From JAKVBH01 sp049800955 (GTDB taxonomy: Bacteria; Pseudomonadota; Alphaproteobacteria; Rhodobacterales; Rhodobacteraceae), in the NCBI RefSeq assembly GCF_049800955.1, contig NZ_JBNAGA010000001.1, positions 1,364,001 to 1,428,000 of the forward strand: a DNA stretch of 64,000 nt, read 5' to 3'. Below the pieces are notes generated by a model. That model worked only from the letters and a program-made list of their open reading frames with translations. It was not told the DNA's origin and searched no databases. Numbering within the stretch: the first letter of the stretch is position 1; each line of letters starts with the position of its first letter. Positions 45,911 through 53,815 of this stretch are shown in pieces. The translations under genes were made by a program, and so were the position numbers.

Positions 45911-47275
45911 ATGGACGGCACAATTCTTGTTGCGGATGATGATCGCACGATCCGGACCGTTTTGACGCAAGCGCTGACGCGGGCGGGGTGCAAGGTCCAT
46001 GCCACCTCGTCTTTGACCACGCTGATGCGCTGGGTCTCGGAAGGCAAAGGGGATGTGGTGATCTCGGATGTGGTGATGCCAGACGGGAATGGCCTCGAGA
46101 TGCTGCCCAAAATTGCCGAGGATCGCCCCGATTTGCCTGTCATCGTAATCTCTGCGCAAAACACTATCATGACCGCCATTCAGGCCGCCGAGGCAGAGGC
46201 GTTTGACTATCTGCCCAAGCCCTTCGATCTGCCTGATCTGATGAAACGCACGGCACGCGCGCTGGAGAGCCGCACAAGCATGCGCCGCACGGTGGAGCAT
46301 GAAGAGCCCGCATCCGATGAGCTGCCTCTCGTCGGCAAGACAGCCGCGATGCAATCGCTCTATCGTCTTGTGGCCCGTGTGATGAATACCGATCTGCCCG
46401 TGATGCTGTCGGGGGAAAGCGGGACGGGCAAATCCCTGATTGCTCGCGCCATCCACGACTTCTCCGACCGTCGTACGCTGCCGTTTGTCTCCGTCACCGC
46501 AGCAGATCTGTCAGATATCGAAGGGCCGGCGCGGGTTCTGGCCAAGGTGCGCGGGGGTACGCTTCTGATTGATGAGATCACGGATATCGATGAGGACGTG
46601 CAGGCCCGGATCGTGCGGATGATTGATGGGCCAGGCGAACACATGCCGCGGTTCATGGCCACGTCGCAAAGCGATCTTGCCCATGCGCTGGAGACCGGCG
46701 GCTTGCGTCAGGATTTGTACTACCGGCTGTCGGGCGCGACGTTGCACGTGCCGTCCTTGCGCGAGCGCGTGGATGACATTTCGCTTCTGGCGGATCATTT
46801 CCTCGCCCGGGCCGAGCGCGAAGGCGCCCCGACGCGTTGGCTCTCGGCGGATGCGGCCGAATTGTTCCGCGCCTATTCGTGGCCTGGCAATGTGCGCCAG
46901 CTGGAAAACGCCATTCGTCGTTTGAGCCTGACCTCTCGCTCCGATGAAATCACGCGGGCGGAGGTCGAGCTTGTTTTGGGCAATCAGCCGGATATGGAAC
47001 CTATGCTCACGGGCAATGCCAATGAAAAGCTCGGCGGATCCGTGGCGCGGCATCTGCGGCGCTACTTCGATCTGCACGGGGCCATGCTGCCGCCGCCGGG
47101 CCTCTATCAGAGGATTCTGCGGGAGGTTGAGATGCCATTGATCGAGATCGCGCTTGAAGCGACGGGCGGAAATCAGGCGAAATGCGCCGATTTGCTTGGA
47201 ATAAACCGCAATACTTTGCGCAAGAAGATCACTGACCTCGATATTTCCGTGACACGTCGGCGCAAGTTGATGTAA
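45911..47275 (+). CDS. ntrC: Nitrogen response regulator NtrC lacking GAFTGA
   Basis: A 454-aa response regulator. The receiver domain has phospho-acceptor D53; the AAA+ domain has Walker A GESGTGKS (168-175) and a C-terminal Fis-type helix-turn-helix (GGNQAKCADLLGINRNTLRK). Between Walker A and Walker B (LLIDEITD), the ELFGHEKGAFTGA loop of sigma54 activators is gone; the region reads DLSDIEGPARVLAKVRGGTL. This agrees with Rhodobacter capsulatus NtrC, which activates sigma70-type polymerase. Confidence 0.95.
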   Translation: MDGTILVADDDRTIRTVLTQALTRAGCKVHATSSLTTLMRWVSEGKGDVVISDVVMPDGNGLEMLPKIAEDRPDLPVIVISAQNTIMTAIQAAEAEAFDYLPKPFDLPDLMKRTARALESRTSMRRTVEHEEPASDELPLVGKTAAMQSLYRLVARVMNTDLPVMLSGESGTGKSLIARAIHDFSDRRTLPFVSVTAADLSDIEGPARVLAKVRGGTLLIDEITDIDEDVQARIVRMIDGPGEHMPRFMATSQSDLAHALETGGLRQDLYYRLSGATLHVPSLRERVDDISLLADHFLARAEREGAPTRWLSADAAELFRAYSWPGNVRQLENAIRRLSLTSRSDEITRAEVELVLGNQPDMEPMLTGNANEKLGGSVARHLRRYFDLHGAMLPPPGLYQRILREVEMPLIEIALEATGGNQAKCADLLGINRNTLRKKITDLDISVTRRRKLM

Positions 47276-47386
47276 AAGAGCCACAAGCGTGGCCCCGAAG
47301 ACGCAGTCAATTGATTGCGCCTGGTGAGGATCACAAAATGTGGCGGTTGCCGTTTCTGCGGCACATAATTGAGGTGGTGGCGCTCC

Positions 47387-49684
47387 GTGTCTGCTGGGAC
47401 ACAGTCTGCTAAGGACTCGACGCGCATGGCGCGGCGCTCGTCCGGCTGGTCGTGGGACCAGCTCTCGCGCTTGCGCAGGCAGCGACGGTTTCAAACGATT
47501 TTCAGCATCGGATTGGTGTTGTTGGGCCCCGTTCTGGCAGGGCTCACCTTTCTTGCGCTTGGCCCGTGGAACATGGGCGCAAGTTCAACGCCGCTGCGCC
47601 TGATCCTGCTGGCGGATTTCGTCTACGTGCTGTTGATTGCGGCGCTGGTTCTGGCGCGCGTCATGCGGCTGGTTGCGGCGCGGCGCGCGCGTTCTGCGGG
47701 CTCCCGTCTGCATTTGAGATTGACCGGTGTCTTTGCTGTCATGGCGCTCCTGCCTGCGGTGACGGTCGCTGTCTTCGCGGTCCTGACGATCAATATCGGG
47801 CTGGAGACATGGTTTTCTGACCGTGTGAAGCAGGTCGTGGGCGCGTCGCTTGCGGCTGCGGAAGCCTATGAGGCGGACAACCGGGCGGATCTCCAGGAGG
47901 ATGTCGCGGCCCTTGCACGTTTCATTGACGGCCAAGCGCGCACTGTGCGCCTTGATCCGACGCGGAGCTTGCGCACTGTCCTGACCGAGGGCCAGGCTCT
48001 GGTCCAACGCGGCTTGCGCGAGGCCTTCCTGATTGACGGCACAGGGGAGATCCGTGCCCGCGGCGAGCGGTCCTACCTGTTTGATTTTGAACGCCCCAGT
48101 GCCCAACAGATCGCCCAGGCGCGGGAAGCCGGGATCGTTCTGATCGAAGACTGGACCAATAACGAGTTTCGCGCCCTGATCCCGCTGCGCGCGTTCAATG
48201 ATAGGCTGCTCTATGTCAGCCGTGAGGTCGACGGGGAGATCCTGTCGCTTCTGGATGACACACAGGCCACGGCACGCTTTTATCAACAACAGGAAGCCGA
48301 ACGCGGGCGCAGGCTCTTTGACTTCGCACTGATTTATCTGGGCTTTGCGCTGCTGCTGGTCCTCGCGGCAGTGTGGCTGGGCCTTTGGTTTGCCGAGCGC
48401 CTTTCACGCCCTGTGGGGCGGTTGACAGGGGCGGCGCAGCGCGTGGGCGCCGGTGATCTGGACGTTCAGGTGTCTGAGGAAAGTGGCGATGACGAGATCG
48501 CCATGCTCGGACGTTATTTCAACCAGATGACACGCCAGCTCAAAGGCCAGCGCGAGCGGCTTCTGGAGAACACCCGCCAGATCGAGCGCCGCCAGAGGCT
48601 CTTCGATTCAGTGCTGAACTCTGTCACATCCGGTGTCGTGGGGCTGAGCGACGATGGGAAGGTGTCCTTCGTGAATCCCTCGGCGCAACGTTTGCTGGGG
48701 TGGGACGAGGACCGCGCAGCCACACCGATCAGCGTCGCCGTTCCCGAGTTTGGGGCCCTGTTTGACAGGGTCGCCAGCGGTGAGACCGAGGTCGCGCGGC
48801 AGGAAGTCAAAGTCAGCCGCGATGGTCAGCTTGAGAACCTTTTGGTCCGGGTCTCGACGAGGCGCCGGGCCAATGGCTCGCTGGAGGGCTATGTGGTAGC
48901 CTTTGATGATGTTTCAGACCTTGTTGCGGCGCAGCGCATGGCCGCCTGGGGCGACGTGGCGCGCCGGATTGCCCATGAAATCAAGAACCCTTTGACGCCT
49001 ATTTCGCTCTCAGCAGAGCGGATTCAGCGTAAATTCCGCCGTCAGGTCGAGGAGACGGAGGTTCTCGAACAATTGACCGGCGTGATTGTGCGCCAGACCG
49101 ATGATCTCCGCCGGATTGTGGATGAGTTCTCGAAATTCGCCCGCATGCCAGAGCCGCAGCGCCGCGATGAAGATCTGGTGGAGCTCGTGCGCGATGCGGC
49201 GCTGCTCCAAGAGGCCGGCCAACCGACTGTGGCGTTCGATGTGCAGCTGCCGGAGCCTCCGGTTATGGCGGAACTGGACGCGACGATGATCTCGCAGGCG
49301 TTGACAAATCTCATCAAGAACGCCGGAGAAGCCATTGAAAGTTTGCAGGAAAAGGGCGCAGCAGACGGGCATCAACCGATGATCCGGATCGCCATGACGA
49401 CGTCCAGGAGCGCCGCGACGATCCGCATCGCGGACAACGGCATCGGCCTGCCCGAAGACCGCGCCAAACTGTTCGAACCCTACGTGACGACACGCGACAA
49501 AGGCACCGGGCTGGGCTTGCCGATCGTCAAAAAGATCATCGAAGAACATGGCGGCAACCTCGTCCTTGAGACGGCGCCCCAATTCGATGGCCAGCCCAAC
49601 AGGGGCGCAGAGGCCATCATCACCTTGCCGATCACGGCAACCTCATCAACGAACAACGACAAGACCGAGCAGAGTGAAGGGTAA
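47387..49684 (+). CDS. ntrY: Nitrogen sensor histidine kinase NtrY
   Basis: About 765 aa. Three N-terminal helices (near residues 28-50, 60-85 and 100-125), a periplasmic region, a fourth helix (about 315-340), HAMP (RLSRPVGRLTGAAQRV), PAS and kinase domains with HEIKNPLTPISLS. The start was placed at a GTG (47387) with GAGGTGG 9 nt upstream; a TTG six codons earlier is possible. It pairs with NtrX, which starts 5 bp downstream; the pair responds to nitrogen, redox and envelope cues in alphaproteobacteria. Confidence 0.94.
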   Translation: MSAGTQSAKDSTRMARRSSGWSWDQLSRLRRQRRFQTIFSIGLVLLGPVLAGLTFLALGPWNMGASSTPLRLILLADFVYVLLIAALVLARVMRLVAARRARSAGSRLHLRLTGVFAVMALLPAVTVAVFAVLTINIGLETWFSDRVKQVVGASLAAAEAYEADNRADLQEDVAALARFIDGQARTVRLDPTRSLRTVLTEGQALVQRGLREAFLIDGTGEIRARGERSYLFDFERPSAQQIAQAREAGIVLIEDWTNNEFRALIPLRAFNDRLLYVSREVDGEILSLLDDTQATARFYQQQEAERGRRLFDFALIYLGFALLLVLAAVWLGLWFAERLSRPVGRLTGAAQRVGAGDLDVQVSEESGDDEIAMLGRYFNQMTRQLKGQRERLLENTRQIERRQRLFDSVLNSVTSGVVGLSDDGKVSFVNPSAQRLLGWDEDRAATPISVAVPEFGALFDRVASGETEVARQEVKVSRDGQLENLLVRVSTRRRANGSLEGYVVAFDDVSDLVAAQRMAAWGDVARRIAHEIKNPLTPISLSAERIQRKFRRQVEETEVLEQLTGVIVRQTDDLRRIVDEFSKFARMPEPQRRDEDLVELVRDAALLQEAGQPTVAFDVQLPEPPVMAELDATMISQALTNLIKNAGEAIESLQEKGAADGHQPMIRIAMTTSRSAATIRIADNGIGLPEDRAKLFEPYVTTRDKGTGLGLPIVKKIIEEHGGNLVLETAPQFDGQPNRGAEAIITLPITATSSTNNDKTEQSEG

Positions 49685-49689
49685 ATGAC

Positions 49690-51105
49690 ATGAGCGATAT
49701 TCTCATTGTAGATGACGAGCGCGATATCCGTGAGTTGATTGGCGACATTCTGGAAGACGAGGGCTTCACCACGCGTCTTGCGGGTACGTCGGAGGCGTGC
49801 ATGAAAGAGCTCGAAGCCGCGCCGCCGGCCTTGTTGATCCTCGACATCTGGCTCAAGGACAGCTCCATGGACGGGATTGATATCCTTAAAATCGTGAAGC
49901 GCGATTACCCGCAGGTGCCCTGCGTGATCATCTCGGGCCACGGCAACATCGAAATCGCCGTCGCCGCCATCAAGCAGGGCGCATATGATTTCATCGAAAA
50001 GCCCTTCAATATTGACCAATTGCTCGTGGTCATCCGGCGCGCGATGGAAACCTCGCGTCTGCGCCATGAGAACACGCGTCTCAAGCGCCAGGACGGCGGC
50101 GATGTCGAAATGATCGGCCAGAGCGCGATGTTCCGCACATTGATCAGCCAGCTTGACAAGGTCACGAAGTCCAACGGCCGGGTGATGCTGCGCGGGCCTG
50201 CCGGCTCCGGCAAAGAAGTCGCCGCGCGCTATATCCACGCCCATTCAAACCGGGACTCTGCGCCTTTTGTGACGGTCAATTGCGCCGGAATCGAACCGGA
50301 CAAGATGGAGGAAATCCTCTTTGGCCGGGAAGGGGGAGATCGTGGGCTTGAGCCGGGGCTGCTGGAGCAGGCCCATGGCGGCGTGATCTATTTTGACGAG
50401 GTGGCGGATATGCCGCCCGGTACGCAATCCAAGATTTTGCGTGTACTGGTTGACCAGCAGTTCACCCGCGTCGGCGGCGCCGATAAGGTCCGCGTGGATC
50501 TGCGCGTCATTTCCTCGACAAACCGCGATCTGGAGGAAGAGATTGCCGAAGGGCGCTTCCGTCAGGAGCTTTACCACCGTCTGAACGTCGTGCCAATCCC
50601 GGTCCCGAGCCTGGAGGAACGCCGCGAGGATATCCCGGTTCTGGCCGAGCATTTCATTGCTGCATGTCACGAGGCGCAGGGCCTGCCGTTGCGGCCGCTC
50701 TCTGACGATGCGATTGCGCTCATGCAGACGATGATCTGGCCCGGCAATGTGCGCCAGCTGAAGAACCTTATTGAGCGGGTCTTGATTCTGGGCGAGGGCA
50801 CGGGGCCCATCGAGGCCCGGGAACTGCCGCAGGAGACAGAAGCCGTCAGTGACGAAAGCCGCGTGGTGATTTCAGGCACTTTGGCCACGATGCCCTTGCG
50901 GGAGGCGCGCGAAGCCTTTGAGCGCGAATACCTTCTGACGCAGATCAATCGCTTTGGCGGCAACATCTCCCGGACGGCGGCTTTTGTGGGCATGGAGCGC
51001 TCCGCGTTGCACCGCAAACTCAAGTCACTGGGTGTCGTGACGTCCTCCAAAGCCGGAGCCCGCGTCGCACGGGTGGACGAAGAGGTGCAAGCCGAAGCGG
51101 GATAA
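49690..51105 (+). CDS. ntrX: Nitrogen response regulator NtrX lacking GAFTGA
   Basis: A 471-aa regulator. The receiver has D52; the AAA+ domain has Walker A GPAGSGKE (169-176), Walker B GVIYFDEVADMP, and a C-terminal helix-turn-helix (GNISRTAAFVGMERSALHRK). The loop 1 segment reads FGREGGDRGLEPG (about 211-223) where sigma54 activators have FGHEKGAFTGA. A sigma54-independent mode is therefore likely. It follows ntrY. The accessory insertion begins just past its stop. Confidence 0.95.
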   Translation: MSDILIVDDERDIRELIGDILEDEGFTTRLAGTSEACMKELEAAPPALLILDIWLKDSSMDGIDILKIVKRDYPQVPCVIISGHGNIEIAVAAIKQGAYDFIEKPFNIDQLLVVIRRAMETSRLRHENTRLKRQDGGDVEMIGQSAMFRTLISQLDKVTKSNGRVMLRGPAGSGKEVAARYIHAHSNRDSAPFVTVNCAGIEPDKMEEILFGREGGDRGLEPGLLEQAHGGVIYFDEVADMPPGTQSKILRVLVDQQFTRVGGADKVRVDLRVISSTNRDLEEEIAEGRFRQELYHRLNVVPIPVPSLEERREDIPVLAEHFIAACHEAQGLPLRPLSDDAIALMQTMIWPGNVRQLKNLIERVLILGEGTGPIEARELPQETEAVSDESRVVISGTLATMPLREAREAFEREYLLTQINRFGGNISRTAAFVGMERSALHRKLKSLGVVTSSKAGARVARVDEEVQAEAG

Positions 51106-51182
51106 GCGCTTTGGTTTGACCCTGATCTGAAGGGACGGAGCCCTCGTCTCTTAAGGGAACCTACGCGCGCCAACATCGAAAA

Positions 51183-51212
51183 GGGCTCAGAGCACATGAC
51201 CGCTTTGAGCCC
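51183..51212 (-). terminator. Hairpin terminator candidate after the 366-aa gene
   Basis: GGGCTCAGAGC (51183-51193) and GCTTTGAGCCC (51202-51212) form an 11-bp stem with one G-U pair and an 8-nt loop. On the minus strand the stem is followed by TTTT. It lies 48 bp after the 366-aa gene's stop and also faces the end of ntrX, 77 bp away, so it could serve both. Confidence 0.55.
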
Positions 51213-51260
51213 AAATTGTCGGATGCTGTGCCTCGTTTCAATGTCGGCTCATTGCAAAAA

Positions 51261-52361
51261 CTAGAGACTTTCGTTCCCAAATTCGAGAATCTTCAGGAGT
51301 GCGTCCGCTCCTTGAGCAAACGATGAAACGGTTTCGGCCTTTTCAAGCGGTGACAGATCAGACCATGTGCGTCCCGCATGCTCTCCTTTCAAAATAAGTG
51401 CGTCCGCTTCTCCCGTTCCGGCATCTATTGTGAGACTCAGCTCTTCCGTTTCCATTTGAACCGAAGACGCGCCATTGGTCAGTTGAAGAAGGGCCGCTGA
51501 CCTTTCTGCCCGTAGCTCAGCAATGCGTTCTTCACGCTCTTGCCCATGAAGTGCCCGTGCTTTTTGCATTTCCGTTCGCCAAGACCGCATTGCCACAAGA
51601 ATTCCGGCTCCGGCACTGACCGGAACTAATGGAGGAAATAAAACCGCAGCCACTACGCCCAACCCAACTCCGGCACCGGTCCCATGAGTGAGCGCCTTGC
51701 CGCTGGCTTGAAGACGCATCTCAATTGGCTTGGTCACATTGTCTGACACCAGTCCAGCCAGTGTCTGATGCAAGTTGGCGGCTAGCGTTGGGACGGCTTG
51801 TGCGCGATCAAGCGATGTCGAAACACCGCCCTTCAGCGCATCAATTATTTTTGGTGCAGTTTCAACGCTGTTCTTGGCCCTTTGCAGGGTCGTATTGGAG
51901 ACCGACAGAACGCCATCGCGGGTTCGTTCAAGAAGTGATGCCTTCCTAAATGCTTGAGGGGCGGGTGGTGCATAATTGGCGAGCACGCTTAGTTCGACCT
52001 TGGCCTCCATAAGTGCGGATTGTTCGATCCGCTCCCGCGCAGATGAGGCAAGCTGTGCCGCACGATGGATTGAGCAATAAAGCTGATGCTGCTCGTCTTC
52101 ACTGATCGACTTCATGTCGTCGATGTCGTCCAACATCGACATAATTGCCAGCAAGCTTGGAACGTGAACCGCATGAAATGCTCGGTTCATGCGCCATACT
52201 TCATCGTCGCGGCAGAGCGCATCAGATGTGAACTTTAGGTCTTCGGCTAACGATCCGGTCGCTCGCTTGAAGTCATAGTCAACTAAGGACCGATTTTCGA
52301 TCAACAGAGCGAGTTGATCTAAATTGCTTAGCCGTTCTTCCTTAGAAGTTTTGTCTGGCAA
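51261..52361 (-). CDS. Unknown 366-aa protein with central hydrophobic hairpin
   Basis: I do not recognise this family. Residues 1-220 are mostly helical and charged. Residues 227-258 are Gly/Ala/Val-rich and hydrophobic, broken by PPLVPVS in the middle, as in a membrane helical hairpin or glycine-zipper segment. Residues 259-295 form a charged coiled coil (QEREERIAELRAERSAALL) and 300-366 a beta then helical tail. There is no signal peptide. The start is a TTG with GAGGA 9 nt upstream. Base composition is visibly more AT-rich than the neighbours, suggesting transfer. A possible remnant of an upstream partner ends 17 bp before it. Confidence 0.75.
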   Translation of the reverse strand: MPDKTSKEERLSNLDQLALLIENRSLVDYDFKRATGSLAEDLKFTSDALCRDDEVWRMNRAFHAVHVPSLLAIMSMLDDIDDMKSISEDEQHQLYCSIHRAAQLASSARERIEQSALMEAKVELSVLANYAPPAPQAFRKASLLERTRDGVLSVSNTTLQRAKNSVETAPKIIDALKGGVSTSLDRAQAVPTLAANLHQTLAGLVSDNVTKPIEMRLQASGKALTHGTGAGVGLGVVAAVLFPPLVPVSAGAGILVAMRSWRTEMQKARALHGQEREERIAELRAERSAALLQLTNGASSVQMETEELSLTIDAGTGEADALILKGEHAGRTWSDLSPLEKAETVSSFAQGADALLKILEFGNESL

Positions 52362-52378
52362 TTCGATGTTTCCTCAGC

Positions 52379-52456
52379 TTACTCATAGTCAAAAGTAAGC
52401 AGTCCTGCCGTGTAGTTGAAGTCGCCAAACCAATCTTTTGGAACATCAGTCCAAAT
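52379..52456 (-). pseudogene. Possible 3' remnant of a lost upstream gene
   Basis: A 25-residue open tail (IWTDVPKDWFGDFNYTAGLL, then TFDYE) ends in TAA 17 bp before the TTG of the 366-aa gene. The composition is protein-like: rich in aromatic and acidic residues, with no low complexity. The same frame stays open to about 52525 but becomes Leu/Arg-rich and then hits a stop, with no start codon. The tight spacing suggests the last codons of a former operon partner. No family can be named. Confidence 0.3.
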
Positions 52457-52660
52457 CAACTGAAGCGGCCATCGGTGCAGTCGCAGCGAAAGGTCGCTTT
52501 GTCCCGCACGGCTGAGATAAATCCCTCACCAAGAATATACGCCAGAAACCGTCCTAGCCGCCATTGGCAAACACGCTTGAGTTCCGGCACGCCCAACGCT
52601 GACAATAGAGCACAGAACGAGCCCGCACTTTTAGAAATCAACGCTGCTGCGCGTGTCGGC
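52382..52660. other. Intergenic stretch with no intact gene
   Basis: Apart from the possible remnant at 52379-52456, this stretch holds only a 61-aa minus-strand frame (52456-52641) with no family resemblance and no clear ribosome-binding site. It probably marks a recombination scar at the edge of the AT-richer segment. Confidence 0.4.
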
Positions 52661-53597
52661 TCAGGGCGAGCGGGTGGCCATTGCGATCTGCCGCAAATGG
52701 CGCATGTCGGTGCCGCAGCACCCCCCCCAAGACTTGAATGTGCGGAAATCTTTGCCTGATGTCGGACAATTGTGCGTCCAAATCAGTCGGATTGCCTTCG
52801 TCCAACGCTTCGGCTTCATCCAGTTCGGCATGACTACAACGCGAGGCATTGGCGATGATGCCCTTTATGCGCTGCATCCACGGCGCGTCTTCAAGAACCA
52901 TAGAGAAGTGATCGGGATGGGCGCAGTTGATCATGAAGTAAGCTGCGTAGCTCTCAGTGTCGGCATCAACCTGTGATATCGCCTTGTGAAGTGACTGTCC
53001 GGTGGGCAACCGTCCATCAGTTTCCACGGTGAATGCGATGACCGCCGGAAGACCGAACCGGCGGGCCGCTTTGACGATGCCAATTGCCTCAGAAGGATAT
53101 GCAAGCGTGTATCCGCTGATCACGTCGACCTCTGTTTCAGCCAAAAAGGATATTTGTTCTGCATGGTAGTGTTCGGCCTCATCCGGGGTCATTTGCGCGG
53201 CAGGGGCATAGGCATCGCCGCGCGGTCCGATATTGGCGCTGATAACCGTCGGGGCATGACCGCAATCCGAGCGAACGTCCGCCATCAGGGCGATGGCCTC
53301 TCGATTAAGCTGTTTGAGTGCGTCTACACCGTAGCCAATCGCCGCCCCGCGGTCTCGATTTGCGACCCATGTCGGACTTTCGAGAATGACGCCCACATCC
53401 GCTTCTTTGCCTAAAGCGATACTGTCTTTGATATACCCTTTGAGGAGCTCTCGGCCCTCTGCGGTTTTCAAGAGCGGGTATGAGGCGAAGCCCGGCAGCT
53501 CAACACCCTTGTTGAAGATCAGATCTGTTTCCATCCCGGCATAGGCCAGGAAAAGGTCGGCCGTGCTTGGTGGAAACGAGGCTCGATTGCGTGTCAT
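52661..53597 (-). pseudogene. Homocysteine S-methyltransferase, frameshifted in a G8 tract
   Basis: The first 291 residues match the zinc-dependent homocysteine methyltransferase fold (METDLIFNKGVELPGFASYP, ISANIGPRGDAY, FMINCAHPDHF with the first zinc Cys). On the minus strand the frame reaches VLGG in a run of eight G (52721-52728) and then reads VLRHRHAPF, to an unrelated stop at 52638. With seven G it would read GGCCGTDMRHLRQIA and stop at 52661, restoring the family's second zinc site (CC) and a normal length of about 311 aa. The enzyme moves a methyl group to homocysteine. As sequenced it lacks two of three zinc ligands. Confidence 0.8.
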
Positions 53598-53749
53598 CTT
53601 GGCGGGCGTGCTCCTTAAGGTGCCTGTCGAGCGTAACACGCAGAGCGTCGTGTGTCATCGAAAGCAGCTTTCAGGATGCGGTCACGCGTGCAGCCGCCAA
53701 ACGCCTGTGTTCGGTGTCGGACCTTTTGAAGACATGCCCGTTGTGAGAC

Positions 53750-53792
53750 ACACGGCCGGGCGCATGGATGTCATGCATATGCACGGCCGTGT
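53750..53792. repeat. Inverted repeat downstream of the RTX gene
   Basis: ACACGGCCG (53750-53758) and CGGCCGTGT (53784-53792) are perfect 9-bp arms; four further pairs (GAGA/TCTC) extend the stem outward past a one-base bulge. The 25-nt loop holds a smaller GCATG/CATGC stem. It begins 24 bp after the RTX stop and could protect or end that transcript; there is no T-run. Confidence 0.45.
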
Positions 53793-53815
53793 TCTCAGAT
53801 CTCCGCCGCAGGGCG

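Noticed and set aside
52456..52641. A 61-aa minus-strand frame beside the insertion
   Set aside because: No ribosome-binding site and no family resemblance; it falls in what looks like a recombination scar.
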